Shown: positions 9,178-19,327 of the stretch, in pieces
Layout: every line of letters starts with the position of its first letter
Position numbering within the stretch: position 1 is the stretch's first letter
From: MPNO01 sp965205995
Lineage (GTDB): Bacteria; Pseudomonadota; Alphaproteobacteria; MPNO01
Assembly (NCBI GenBank): GCA_965205995.1
Contig: OZ242200.1
Coordinates: 3,038,001 to 3,102,000, forward strand
Direction of reading: 5' to 3'
DNA length: 64,000 nt
Position numbers and translations under genes: made by a program
Notes under the pieces: model-generated
Told to the model about the DNA's origin: nothing
Databases searched by the model: none
What the model saw: only the letters and a program-made list of their open reading frames with translations

Positions 9178-10365
9178 ATGAAACTGCACCCAGTGCTTCT
9201 CGGCACCACCCTCACCATGCTGTTGGCGCTGCACGCGTCGACGATCGATACCCTGTTTCCCGGGATACCCGACATTCGTTCGGAGTTCGGGGTTGGCGCC
9301 GGCGCCGCACAGCTCTCGATGAGCGCCTTCGTCTATGCCTTTGCGGCGGTCCAGCTGGTGTATGGACCCCTGTCCGACCGCTTCGGCCGGCGGCCCGTGC
9401 TGCTGTGGTCGATGAGCCTGTTCACGCTCGGCGCGATTCTGGCCGTCGTCGCCGGTTCGTTCGAAACCCTCGTGGCCTCCCGGGTCCTGCAGGGGATCGG
9501 CGCGGGCGCCGCTCCGGCGGTCGCCCGTGCGGTGATCCGCGACATCTACGGTGCGGAGCGCTCGGGGCAGGTCATGAGCTACATCATGGCCGGGTTCGGC
9601 TGTATCGCGGTCGCCAACCCGATCGTCGGCGGCGTCCTCACCGATTGGTTCGGCTGGCGCGCGATCTTTGTCTACATGACGGCCTATGGGACCATCATCG
9701 TCTTTCTCGTCTGGCATCGCCTCGCCGAGACGCTTCCGGTCCGGGATCCGCAAGGGCTGCGGTTGACGGGATTGCTGCGGAACTACCGCGTGCTGCTCAC
9801 CGACCGCGGTTTCGTTGCGATTACCATATGCACATGCTGCGTCCACGGCGCGATGTTCGGTTGGCTGTCGGGGAGCATCCTCGTGTTCATCGAATCGTAC
9901 GGCGCCTCACCGAGCCTGGCCGGGACATTCATCTCGCTCTCGCTCGGCGGCTTCATTCTCGGCTCCGCAATTGCCGGACGTATTGCGAACCGCCTGGGCA
10001 GCACGCGCCTCATCAACGCCGGCAACCTGATATGCCTGTCCTCGGCGGCGCTCGCCCTGGCTCCCGCTTATTGGGCGGGGCAATCGGCGCCACTGATGAT
10101 CGCGCCGGTCACGATCTTCATGTTCGGGGTCGGCTTCGTCCTGCCGCCGGCCGCCGCCGCGGCCATCGTGCCGTTCCCGTGGATGGCGGGCACCGCGTCG
10201 TCGTTTCTCGGATTCAGCCAGCTCGCCGCCAGCTCGACGGTCATCCTGATAAGCGGATATCTCTACGACGGAACCATGCGGCCGGTCGCGCTTGTCATGA
10301 CCGTTCTCGCCGGCCTCGGCCTGTCTGCGTTCCTCGCCGGCCCGGGCCGGCGCTCCGCGCGGTAG
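9178..10365 (+). CDS. MFS transporter, Bcr/CflA drug-resistance type
   Basis: 395 residues with about 12 predicted membrane helices. The loop between helices 2 and 3 reads GPLSDRFGRRPVL, the MFS motif A, and the opening helices (STIDTLFPGIPDIRSEFGV) match Bcr/CflA exporters, proton-driven efflux pumps of the inner membrane with 12 helices. The start ATG 9178 has only a weak ribosome site (GGAG 14-18 bases upstream). No regulator is adjacent; it may share a unit with the amidohydrolase and monooxygenase that follow (54 and 55-base gaps). Substrate unknown. Confidence 0.88.
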   Translation: MKLHPVLLGTTLTMLLALHASTIDTLFPGIPDIRSEFGVGAGAAQLSMSAFVYAFAAVQLVYGPLSDRFGRRPVLLWSMSLFTLGAILAVVAGSFETLVASRVLQGIGAGAAPAVARAVIRDIYGAERSGQVMSYIMAGFGCIAVANPIVGGVLTDWFGWRAIFVYMTAYGTIIVFLVWHRLAETLPVRDPQGLRLTGLLRNYRVLLTDRGFVAITICTCCVHGAMFGWLSGSILVFIESYGASPSLAGTFISLSLGGFILGSAIAGRIANRLGSTRLINAGNLICLSSAALALAPAYWAGQSAPLMIAPVTIFMFGVGFVLPPAAAAAIVPFPWMAGTASSFLGFSQLAASSTVILISGYLYDGTMRPVALVMTVLAGLGLSAFLAGPGRRSAR

Positions 10366-10419
10366 CGCGGGCCCGGCCCGGGTGCTAGCGTCCCGGCGAC
10401 CGAAAAACGAGGAACACCA

Positions 10420-11358
10420 ATGGCCGATGGCGCGGGCTCGGGACATATCGACGTCCACCACCATTTCTTTCCGCCGGAATATTTCGCCAACATGGGCGGC
10501 ATGATCAGGATGCCGCCGGTGCGCGACTGGACGCTCGACCGGACGCTGGAGGAGCTCGACAGGAACGACGTCGATACCGCGATGCTGTCGCTCTCGCCGC
10601 CGGGCATCCACCACCGGACGGAGGCGGAGAACCGGGCGCTTGCCCGCACGGTCAACGAACATGCCGCCGCGTTGCGCGCCGAGCGGCCCGCGAAATTCGG
10701 CCATTTCGCCTCGGTGCCGTTGCCCGACGTCGAGGGGACCCTGGCCGAGATCGAATACGCCATGGACAGCCTGGGCGCCGACGGTATCCAGCTGATGACC
10801 AGCTATGGCGACAAATGGCCGGGCTTTCCCGAATTCGACGCGGTGTTCGACGAGCTCAACCGGCGCAAGGCCGTGGTATTCATCCACCCGCTGGAACCCG
10901 GCTGCTGCGCCGGGCTGATCGACTGGGTGCCGCCCGCGCTGGTCGAGTTCACGGCCGACACCACGCGCTGCGTATTCAGCCTGCTGTTCAGCGGCACCCT
11001 GGCGCGCTGCCCCGATATCCGCTTCATCATCTGTCACGCCGGCGCCTCGGTGCCGATCTTCGCCGGTCGGGCCGAGGTCATGGGGCTGGCGCGGGCGCAC
11101 GCCGAACGGGTGCCCAACGGCATCGATCACGAGCTGCGGCGGATCCACTACGACATCGCGCTTGCCGCCAACCGCCCGGCGCTGCTCGCGCTGTTCGGCT
11201 ACGTGCCGGTTTCGCAGGTGCTTCTCGGCACCGATTACCCGTTCGGCAGCACCGCCGAAACCATGAGCGGGCTCGAGGCCTTCGGCCTCGACGCGGACGA
11301 CGTACAAAAAGTCTATCGCGGCAATGCCGAGCGGCTCATCCCGCGGCTGGGGGTGTGA
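10420..11358 (+). CDS. Amidohydrolase of the ACMSD / 2,3-DHB decarboxylase family
   Basis: 312 residues forming a metal-dependent TIM barrel. The N-terminal HIDVHHHFFPPEYF supplies the first metal-binding histidines (residues 9-15), FIICHAGASVP supplies a further His, and LLGTDYPFG the catalytic Asp. Family members decarboxylate aromatic or semialdehyde carboxylates such as aminocarboxymuconate semialdehyde. An AGGA-type ribosome site precedes ATG 10420. The flavin monooxygenase follows after 55 bases, so a small aromatic-compound pathway is plausible but not shown. Confidence 0.85.
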   Translation: MADGAGSGHIDVHHHFFPPEYFANMGGMIRMPPVRDWTLDRTLEELDRNDVDTAMLSLSPPGIHHRTEAENRALARTVNEHAAALRAERPAKFGHFASVPLPDVEGTLAEIEYAMDSLGADGIQLMTSYGDKWPGFPEFDAVFDELNRRKAVVFIHPLEPGCCAGLIDWVPPALVEFTADTTRCVFSLLFSGTLARCPDIRFIICHAGASVPIFAGRAEVMGLARAHAERVPNGIDHELRRIHYDIALAANRPALLALFGYVPVSQVLLGTDYPFGSTAETMSGLEAFGLDADDVQKVYRGNAERLIPRLGV

Positions 11359-11413
11359 CGCGCCCGCGCCCGGACCTTGAATGAACTCTTGTGGGGACCT
11401 CGGAGCGCCGGCC

Positions 11414-12490
11414 ATGAAGTTCGGTCATTTCTGCTTGCCGACGTTTTTTCCCGACGTGGACGGGGATGTCGGGCTGCTGATGCGCCGCTGGCTCGGCCTG
11501 ATGGCCGAAAGCGAGGCGCTCGGCTTCGACTTCCTGTGGGCGAACGAGCATCACTTCGACGCTTATGGCGGCCTTGTCCCGTCGCCGCCGACGATGCTGG
11601 CGGCGCTCTCGCAGCGCACGACGCAGGTGCGCTTGGGCACGTCGATCGTCGTCCTTCCCTTGCACGATCCGATCGAAATCGCCGAGCAGCTCGCCATGGT
11701 CGATCTGATGTCGGGCGGGCGGGTCGAGTTCGGGATCGGCCGAGGCTTCGTCGAATTCGACTACGACCGGCTCGGCGTGTCGCGCGACGACGCGCAAGCG
11801 CGCATGTACGAACAGCTCGAAATCATCGTCAAATCCTGGTCGGGCGAGCCCTTCGCGCATGACGGCAGGTACTACACCTACAAGAAGCTGGAGGTCTGGC
11901 CGAGGCCCGAGCAGCGCCCGCATCCGCCGATCTGGCTGTCGTGCTCGGGGACGCCGGCGAGCTTCGAATGGGCCGGGCGCATGGGCTACAGCATCCTGAC
12001 CGTCCCCTATCTCGGCGTCGAGCCGCTGGCGGGGCTGAACGGGATCTATCGCGATTCCTGGTCGGCGGCCGGTCATCCCGCCGGCCAATGGCGCAACGGG
12101 GCCCATTTCCATTGCGTGCTGAGCGAGAGCAGGGACGAGGCGCGCGCGATCGGGCGCGAGGCATGGCGGCGCTATCACCAGGCGACGACCCACACCCGCG
12201 ACCGGCAACGGATGGACCGCGACGGCCCCGCCGCGTCGGGCCAGGGACCAGGCGGCCGGCCGCCCCCCGACATCGACAGGATGGTCGAGCGACTGGAGAC
12301 CGTCGCCTGCACGCCCGACGAGACGGTCGCGCTGCTGGAACGCGCGCAGGACGCTCTGGGCTTCACCCATTGCGACTGCACCTTCTTCTTCGGCGGCGTG
12401 ACCCACGAACAGGCGGAGCGCTCGCTGCGTCTCTTTGCCAACGAGGTGATCCCGAGGCTCAAGGACCGCGAACCGTCGATCGCGGCGTGA
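11414..12490 (+). CDS. LLM class flavin-dependent oxidoreductase (bacterial luciferase-like)
   Basis: 358 residues. MKFGHFCLPTFF at the start, GFDFLWANEHHFDAYGG (residues about 40-56), VRLGTSIVVLPLHDPIEIAE and GGRVEFGIGRGFVEFDY are the luciferase-like monooxygenase core, a TIM barrel that uses FMNH2 from a separate reductase. ATG 11414 was chosen over an ATG 33 bases upstream because it begins the conserved first strand. It is the last gene of a rightward run and is followed by the strong hairpin at 12534-12558. Confidence 0.85.
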   Translation: MKFGHFCLPTFFPDVDGDVGLLMRRWLGLMAESEALGFDFLWANEHHFDAYGGLVPSPPTMLAALSQRTTQVRLGTSIVVLPLHDPIEIAEQLAMVDLMSGGRVEFGIGRGFVEFDYDRLGVSRDDAQARMYEQLEIIVKSWSGEPFAHDGRYYTYKKLEVWPRPEQRPHPPIWLSCSGTPASFEWAGRMGYSILTVPYLGVEPLAGLNGIYRDSWSAAGHPAGQWRNGAHFHCVLSESRDEARAIGREAWRRYHQATTHTRDRQRMDRDGPAASGQGPGGRPPPDIDRMVERLETVACTPDETVALLERAQDALGFTHCDCTFFFGGVTHEQAERSLRLFANEVIPRLKDREPSIAA

Positions 12491-12533
12491 CGGCCGGCCG
12501 AGCCGCTGGTGACAGGTCCTGCGGCGACAACAA

Positions 12534-12558
12534 GAAGGGCCGTCGATGACGGCCCTTC
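12534..12558. terminator. Bidirectional rho-independent terminator
   Basis: An 11-bp perfect stem (left arm 12534-12544, AGGGCCGTC core; loop GAT; right arm 12548-12558). On the plus strand it is followed by a T-rich stretch ending in TTTT, and on the minus strand by TCTTGTTGT. It lies between the convergent monooxygenase gene and groEL and should end both transcripts. Confidence 0.85.
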
Positions 12559-12600
12559 CTGCTGTTTTCGGCCGATCGGAACCGGCCGTGTGGCGGCTGG

Positions 12601-14268
<1,668 letters not shown>

Positions 14269-14281
14269 GTTCTGGGGTGTC

Positions 14282-14569
14282 CTATTCAATAATGCCCATG
14301 ATGTCCGACTCCTTCATGATCAGAAGGTCGGCACCTTCGATCTTCACTTCCGTGCCGGACCACTTGCCGTAGAGGACCCGGTCGCCCTTCTTGACGTCGA
14401 GCGGGGTGATCTTGCCATCCTCGCCGCGCGCGCCGGATCCGACGGCCTTGATCTTGCCTTCCATCGGCTTTTCCTTGGCGGTATCGGGGATGATGATCCC
14501 GCCGGCCGACTTCTCCTCGGCTTCCAGAGGTTCGACCAGCACCCGGTCGTGCAACGGCTTGAGGTTCAT
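14282..14569 (-). CDS. groES: Co-chaperonin GroES (Cpn10)
   Basis: 95 residues, normal length. MNLKPLHDRVLVEPLEAEEK, the mobile-loop region SAGGIIIPDTAKEKP and the closing DLLIMKESDIMGIIE identify it. GroES caps the GroEL ring. It is the first gene of the leftward groESL operon. The leader to the CIRCE element at 14717-14743 is about 150 bases long. Ribosome site AGGAGATGG precedes ATG 14569. Confidence 0.98.
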   Translation of the reverse strand: MNLKPLHDRVLVEPLEAEEKSAGGIIIPDTAKEKPMEGKIKAVGSGARGEDGKITPLDVKKGDRVLYGKWSGTEVKIEGADLLIMKESDIMGIIE

Positions 14570-14716
14570 GAAACCATCTCCTGTTGTCGGTAGCCCGCCG
14601 TGGCGGGCAGGTTGATAACGAGCCGGTGCCGAGCCGGACCGTCATCGGTGGCTCGGCGATCGCGGGCCGCAAAATATCCGTTTGAGCGATCCGCCAGTTG
14701 CGAGTGCGCCAGTCGA

Positions 14717-14743
14717 TTAGCACTCGATCATGGCGAGTGCCAA
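14717..14743 (-). promoter_or_regulatory. CIRCE operator (HrcA-binding) of groESL
   Basis: TTAGCACTC, nine bases, then GAGTGCCAA on the plus strand: the classic CIRCE inverted repeat with a single mismatch (C for T at 14741). It begins directly downstream of the promoter's -10 box, so bound HrcA would block transcription start of groES-groEL. No hrcA gene is in the window. Confidence 0.93.
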
Positions 14744-14744
14744 A

Positions 14745-14773
14745 ACTATGGTCGCTGGCAAACCCGATGTCAA
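14745..14773 (-). promoter_or_regulatory. Sigma-70-type promoter of groESL
   Basis: On the minus strand TTGACA (14773-14768), a 17-base spacer, then CATAGT (14750-14745). The predicted transcription start near 14738 lies inside CIRCE, as expected for an HrcA-repressed heat-shock operon. Confidence 0.8.
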
Positions 14774-15114
14774 CAGACGATCGTCCCGGTTGTACGGCCG
14801 GGTTGTTCGCACTCTCCGCCGCCGCGCAGGCGGATGGCGATCCGCAACGCCCTTGGGAGGGCTCGACGCGGGGAAACCCGGTTGAAATCCCTGGCGCCGC
14901 TCCCCAATTAAGGTGTTGACGAATATCGGATGCCGGGTTCGACGAGACCGGCCGACCCGAACGGGCGGCCGAACATGCGAGTCGCTCATCCAGCTCGCCG
15001 CCGCCACGCCGTGCCCACTCGACACGCCGTGCGCTCTTGACCCGCGCCGTCAAAGCTCATCGCGGGCGTGCTCGAAGACCTCTCCCGGCTATCCGACCGC
15101 GCGAAGGAGAATTC

Positions 15115-15318
15115 GTGACAATTTCTTCGGTGTCGAAAACACCAGCCGAGCTTCCTGCGAAGGAGGCACCCAAGCTTCGTCATTGCCTTTCGTGCCAATC
15201 CGAATTCGAAAGCGAATGGTCTGGCGAGCGGGTCTGCCCACGCTGCAAGAGGAAGTCCGCGTGGAGGGCGGGCGCGGCGCGGTCATCCGGCTCCAAATCC
15301 GGGAGCGGGCGCAAGTAG
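15115..15318 (+). CDS. Small zinc-ribbon protein
   Basis: 67 residues from GTG 15115, which has an excellent ribosome site (GAAGGAGAATTC). Two CxxC pairs, HCLSCQSEFESEW and RVCPRCKRKSAW, form one zinc-ribbon knuckle pair, followed by a basic, Ser/Gly-rich tail. Similar short zinc-finger proteins are scattered through alphaproteobacteria with no known role; nucleic-acid binding or regulation is a guess. It is a single gene between groESL and the convergent DUF2848 gene. Confidence 0.65.
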   Translation: MTISSVSKTPAELPAKEAPKLRHCLSCQSEFESEWSGERVCPRCKRKSAWRAGAARSSGSKSGSGRK

Positions 15319-15401
15319 CGACCCGTCTCTCGCATTTTGAGAACCGACCGGCGCAAGAGCCTCTGGATGGCGGCCAGGCTTCCGCCCGAACCGGATGCGG
15401 G

Positions 15402-16019
15402 CTAGCCGAGCACGCGCACCGCGTAGCGGTGGACGAGGCGGCGCGCGAGGCGCCGGTCTTCGAGCGTCACGGTCACGCTCACCGGCCCAAGCGAGGCATC
15501 CCCGTAATCGCCGGGATGGGCGAGGATGACGGTCGCCGGCGGCACCGCGCCGTCGCCGGGCAGGGCGGCGATGGAGGAGACCGCGCACTCGGTTTCATGC
15601 GCCCGGCCGGCGCCGTCGACCGACCGGGTCCTGAGCACCAGCGCGTCCAGGTGATCGGCGATTTCGGCGAACCGCCAGACGCCGCGGGCGAGCGGCTTGG
15701 CGCAGATCTGCCGGGCCCGCCCCGGCTCCGCGGCGGCGAGCGCGCCGTCGCTGTGGTCCGAGCCGATACCGATCAGCGAGCCGGCGCTGGCGGCGATCAG
15801 CGCGACCGCCCCCCGGCCGCGGGTCTCGTCGCCCAACACCTCGATCGTGTCGCCGCAGCTCAGCCGTTCGACCGACACCGGGAAACGCCGGTTGCCGGCG
15901 GCGACGACAAGCCGGTCGAGCACGATATCGGGCGTGAACACGCCCTCGGCGGTCTCGACATGCGGCCGGTAGACGAAACCCGCGCACAATTGGCGTTTCC
16001 TCCCTGGCTCGGATAGCAT
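15402..16019 (-). CDS. DUF2848 family protein
   Basis: About 205 residues if ATG 16019 is used; a TTG at 15989 with a far better ribosome site (AGGGAGGA) gives 195. The RLSCGDTIEVLGDETRG strand, LIGIGSDHSD and QICAKPLARGVWRFAEI followed by DHLDALVLRT fit DUF2848, a family distantly related to fumarylacetoacetate hydrolases and often found beside catabolic genes. No activity is established for the family. Its start lies only six bases from the divergent hydrolase gene at 16026, so the two must share a very compact promoter region. Confidence 0.68.
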   Translation of the reverse strand: MLSEPGRKRQLCAGFVYRPHVETAEGVFTPDIVLDRLVVAAGNRRFPVSVERLSCGDTIEVLGDETRGRGAVALIAASAGSLIGIGSDHSDGALAAAEPGRARQICAKPLARGVWRFAEIADHLDALVLRTRSVDGAGRAHETECAVSSIAALPGDGAVPPATVILAHPGDYGDASLGPVSVTVTLEDRRLARRLVHRYAVRVLG

Positions 16020-16025
16020 CGCCGG

Positions 16026-16892
16026 ATGGCGGCCCGCCCCCACTACAGCGCCGATGAGCTCGAAAGGCAATACGACGTCACCATCGGCGTCGACGACGTG
16101 GAGGCGATCCAGGAAGCCTATCGCAAGGCGTCCGACGAGGTCAGCGCCGCGGGGCGCGGCCGGCTCGACCTCGCATACGGGCCGGACCCCTTGCAGCGGC
16201 TCGACCTGTTCCCGGCGGCGGCCGCCGATCCGGCGCCGGTCATGGTCTATGTCCATGGCGGCTACTGGATGGGCGGCGACAAGATCGGCCGCCGCTTTCC
16301 GGCCCCGGTCTATAACGAGGCCGGCATCGCCTGGGCGGCGATCGACTACCGGCTCGCGCCCGGCTGCACGATGGACGAGATCGTCGCCGACGTCCGGAGC
16401 GCGCTCGCCTGGATTCACCGCAACGCGGCCGATCACGGGGTGGACCCGGACCGCATCCACCTCGCCGGCAGCTCGGCCGGCGGCCACCTGACCGGGATGG
16501 CGCTCGCGCCCGGCTGGCACGCCGATTACGGGGTGCCGGAAGACCTCGTCAAGGGCGCCTGCCCGATGAGCGGGCTGTTCGACCTCGCGCCGATGCGGAT
16601 CACCAGCCACCGGGAGATTCTCGCCCTCGACGAAGAGATGGCGGCGCGCAACTCGCCGGTCCTCCGCCCGCCGGCGGCGCCGATTCCGGTCGTCGTCGCC
16701 TGGGGCGCCAGGGAGTCGGAAGAATTCCGGCGCCAGTCGGGGGAGTACGCGGCGGCGCTCGAGGAAGCGGGCTGCCAGGTTACCCTGATCGCCGCCGAGG
16801 GGCACGACCACTTCTCGATCATGGGGGACATGGCGCGCCCGGAGACGCCGCTGGGGCGGGCGATGCTGGAGCTCGCCCGGCCGGCGGGGTAG
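16026..16892 (+). CDS. Alpha/beta hydrolase, arylformamidase-like
   Basis: 288 residues. VYVHGGYWMGGDK (about residues 76-88) is the HGGYW oxyanion motif of kynurenine formamidase/arylformamidase and related esterases; the nucleophile elbow is AGSSAGGHLTG, and the catalytic His is in AEGHDHFSIMG near the end. Cytoplasmic. No tryptophan-degradation partner is adjacent, so kynurenine formamidase activity is only one possibility. Divergent from the DUF2848 gene; UbiD follows downstream after a repeat-containing gap. Confidence 0.8.
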   Translation: MAARPHYSADELERQYDVTIGVDDVEAIQEAYRKASDEVSAAGRGRLDLAYGPDPLQRLDLFPAAAADPAPVMVYVHGGYWMGGDKIGRRFPAPVYNEAGIAWAAIDYRLAPGCTMDEIVADVRSALAWIHRNAADHGVDPDRIHLAGSSAGGHLTGMALAPGWHADYGVPEDLVKGACPMSGLFDLAPMRITSHREILALDEEMAARNSPVLRPPAAPIPVVVAWGARESEEFRRQSGEYAAALEEAGCQVTLIAAEGHDHFSIMGDMARPETPLGRAMLELARPAG

Positions 16893-16924
16893 AACCTGTC
16901 CTTCTCCACCGAAGCGGTTGCCCG

Positions 16925-16963
16925 CCCTTCGATACGCGGCTGCGCCGCTACTCAGGGTGAGGG
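16925..16963. repeat. Dispersed palindromic repeat, family A (single unit)
   Basis: Unit starting CCTTCGATACG, with a GCGGC-TGC-GCCGC hairpin and ending CTACTCAGGGTGAGGG. The same unit occurs at 28556-28659 (two inverted copies) and 41868-42049 (four copies). Intergenic, between the hydrolase and ubiD genes. Confidence 0.85.
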
Positions 16964-17098
16964 AATCCAACAATCGCCCTCAGCCGGAGCGGGCGCGCCA
17001 GCGCCGTATCGAGGGACGGCGCCGGGCGGGCGCTTCCGGTCTCGAACGATGCGGTAATGTAGCGATCGGACGGTCGCCGACAGCAACGGGGCGTGACG

Positions 17099-18697
17099 AT
17101 GCCGTATACGGATCTCCGCGATTACATCGATGCCTTGAACCGGCGCAAGCTGCTGCATGTCATCGACGAGCCGGTCTGCAAGGACACCGAGCTGGTGCCG
17201 CTGGTCCGCCTCCAGTTCCGCGGCTTGCCCGAGCCCGCGCGCAAGGCGTTCTGGTTCCGCAACGTGACCGACCCGAGGGACCGCCGCTATCCGGGCTCGG
17301 TGGTGCTCGGCTCGCTCGGCAGCTCGCGGGAGATCTACGGCGCGGCGCTTGGCGTGGACGCCGACGGGATCGCCGGCAAATGGGCCGCGGTGCAGGGAAA
17401 CCACCTCGCCCCGGTCGCGGCCGCTTCCGGCTCCGCCCCGGTCAAGGAGGTCGCGGTCAGGGCGCCCGATCTCGGCGCCGGGGTCGATCTCTTTCCGCAT
17501 CTGATCTCGACCCCGGGCTTCGACCCGGCGCCGTTCATCACCGCGGGCGTCTGGGTGACCCGCGACCCGGAGACCGGATCCTACAATCTCGGCATCTACC
17601 GGGGGATGATCAAGGCGCCGGACCGCGTCGGCTGCGCGACCGACGTGTCGACCCAGCATCTCGCGATCCAGTGGGAGAAGGCGCGCCGGCTCGGGCGCCA
17701 TCTGGAGGTGGCGGTGTTCATCGGCGGTCCGCCGACGCTGCTGTTCGCCGCCGCGAGCAAGGTGCCCTACGGCGTCGACGAATACGGCATCGCCGGCGCG
17801 CTCAACGGCGCGCCGATCGAGGTGGTCGAGGCCGAGACCGTCGACTGCCTGGTGCCGGCGGCGGCCGAGATCGTCATCGAAGGCCGCATCCGCACCGATT
17901 TCCTGGAGCCCGAGGCGCCGTTCGGCGAGGCGTCCGGCTATCTCGGCCCGCGCAAGATGGAAAAGGTGCTCGAGGTGACCGCCATCACCCACCGCGCGGC
18001 GCCGGTCTACCAGGGGATCATCAGCGAATTCCCGCCGAGCGAGAGCACGGTGATCCGCAAGGCCGCGTTCGACGGGATCTATCTCAACCACCTCAAGGGG
18101 GCGTGCAATATCCCCTCGGTGACCAAGGTCGCCTGCCACGAGATGGCGAGCTGCAACATGCTGTTCGTCATCCAGCTCGACCGGCCGGAGCTCGGGCAGC
18201 CCTGGCAGGCGCTGCGCGCCGCCGCCGCCTTCGACCCGTCGCTCGGCAAGATGTTTATCGCCGTCGATTCGGATGTCGACCCGGATTCGATGGATGCGGT
18301 GCTGTGGGCGCTCTCCTACAGCATGCAGCCGCATCGCGACACCGAGGTGATCCGCGGCAAGGTGCCCCGGCTCGACCCCTCGATCGCGCCGTCGGCGGAT
18401 GCGCGGCAATTCGCCTATCCGGACGGGGCGGGCGCGTCGTCGATCCTGATCAACGCCTGCCGCGAGCACCCCTATCTGCCGGTGTCGCTGCCGCGCAAGG
18501 ATTTCATGGAGGCGGCGCTGCGGCGCTGGCGGGCGCTGTCCCTGCCGCCGCTCGATCTCGGCACGCCGTGGCACGGCTACGCGCTCGACGGCTGGACCGC
18601 GGAGAACCGGGAGGAGGCCGAGCTCGCCGTGACCGGACGCTATTTCGAGACCGGGGAGAAGCTCGCCGGGCGGCGGCGCACACAGGAAGGTGGTTGA
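17099..18697 (+). CDS. UbiD family (prenyl-FMN) decarboxylase
   Basis: 532 residues from ATG 17099; GTG 17093 is an alternative. The start YTDLRDYIDALNRRKLLHVIDEPV and the later KCNIPSVTK-like block (GACNIPSVTKVACHEMASCN), ISEFPPSESTVIRK and DVDPDSMDAVLWALSYSMQP are characteristic of UbiD. Members reversibly decarboxylate aromatic or unsaturated acids with prenylated FMN made by a UbiX partner; no ubiX is in the window. It may be a catabolic relative rather than the ubiquinone enzyme, since it lacks ubiquinone neighbours and sits among degradative genes. A DnaA-box-like cluster begins nine bases after its stop. Confidence 0.87.
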   Translation: MPYTDLRDYIDALNRRKLLHVIDEPVCKDTELVPLVRLQFRGLPEPARKAFWFRNVTDPRDRRYPGSVVLGSLGSSREIYGAALGVDADGIAGKWAAVQGNHLAPVAAASGSAPVKEVAVRAPDLGAGVDLFPHLISTPGFDPAPFITAGVWVTRDPETGSYNLGIYRGMIKAPDRVGCATDVSTQHLAIQWEKARRLGRHLEVAVFIGGPPTLLFAAASKVPYGVDEYGIAGALNGAPIEVVEAETVDCLVPAAAEIVIEGRIRTDFLEPEAPFGEASGYLGPRKMEKVLEVTAITHRAAPVYQGIISEFPPSESTVIRKAAFDGIYLNHLKGACNIPSVTKVACHEMASCNMLFVIQLDRPELGQPWQALRAAAAFDPSLGKMFIAVDSDVDPDSMDAVLWALSYSMQPHRDTEVIRGKVPRLDPSIAPSADARQFAYPDGAGASSILINACREHPYLPVSLPRKDFMEAALRRWRALSLPPLDLGTPWHGYALDGWTAENREEAELAVTGRYFETGEKLAGRRRTQEGG

Positions 18698-18705
18698 GGA
18701 GTCAA

Positions 18706-18795
18706 TTGTCCACCGGTTTTCCACCGACTTATCCAAAACATGTTGTAATTCAACTGTTTATCCACTGAATAATCCCCAAAAAAAATCGATGGGAG
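18706..18795. other. DnaA-box-like cluster with A/T-rich tract: possible replication origin
   Basis: Four same-orientation nonamers close to TTATCCACA occur within 61 bases: TTGTCCACC (18706), TTTTCCACC (18717), TTATCCAAA (18729) and TTATCCACT (18758). They are followed by AATAATCCCC and a run of eight to nine A at 18777-18785, markedly A/T-rich for this genome. The layout resembles a bacterial oriC, but no dnaA, hemE or parAB lies beside it. Confidence 0.45.
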
Positions 18796-19084
18796 ACGAA
18801 AAATATTTGTATCGCCGATCGATTGGGGGGTACCGTGACGATGTGGAAACGGGCCTTCGGGTCCGAGGGCCACGAGAGCCCGGAAGGGCTGGGGTAGAAC
18901 GGTCGAGTAGGAAGAGGGCCTTCGGGTTCGCGGAACACTGGACAGGGAAGCCCCGGAGCGGAAGGGTTCAGGAGGCGTCAGGAGCGTTCCTCGGAGCGCG
19001 TTGCAGGACCCCGCGTCCAGGCACCTGGCGTCTCCACCCTTTTTGGGGCCCCGACTCCCCCCGATCGCGATCCGGATTCCCGCA
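18796..19084. other. Non-coding stretch without a recognised feature
   Basis: About 290 bases between the DnaA-box-like cluster and the putative small RNA. It holds repeated GGGCCTTCGGGT-like words (18853 and 18917) and several short G/C-rich dyads, but no frame that reads like protein and no RNA family I recognise. Confidence 0.4.
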
Positions 19085-19085
19085 T

Positions 19086-19160
19086 GGAAAAGGCCCGCCG
19101 CGTTTCCGCGCCGGGCCTTCCCCGTCAGGACATATCGAACCCGCGTCCTTGCACTTGGCA
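19086..19160 (-). ncRNA. Putative small RNA with its own terminator
   Basis: A leftward transcript of about 75 nt is predicted from the promoter at 19167-19195. It ends in a strong hairpin (19090-19119; AAGGCCCG arms, one mismatch, CGCG inner stem, GAAA loop on the minus strand) followed by TTTT. A second small stem GGAC/GTCC lies at 19128-19148. No open frame is downstream, so it is not a leader. The GCGGGTTCGA word resembles a tRNA T-arm but has no matching acceptor side. RNA family unknown. Confidence 0.45.
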
Positions 19161-19166
19161 GGCGCC

Positions 19167-19195
19167 TGTATGACAGCGGCCGAGCGGCCTGTCAA
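19167..19195 (-). promoter_or_regulatory. Promoter of the putative small RNA
   Basis: Minus strand TTGACA (19195-19190), 17-base spacer, CATACA (19172-19167). The -35 box is perfect; the -10 is weak. Correct spacing to the hairpin-terminated segment at 19086-19160. Confidence 0.5.
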
Positions 19196-19327
19196 CGATA
19201 TATGGGTGTTCGATCGCGTCTGCCTACAACATCTAGCGTCATTCTCCCCCATTGTCATGGTCGGCGGAGGATCGGAGGCGAAACCCGTTATGATCCCCGG
19301 GAGCGCATCAGGGGGAGGAATCGGCCG

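Noticed and set aside
19128..19160. tRNA or tmRNA suggested by GCGGGTTCGA on the minus strand
   Set aside because: The bases after the loop do not pair with the T-stem and no acceptor or anticodon arm can be drawn.
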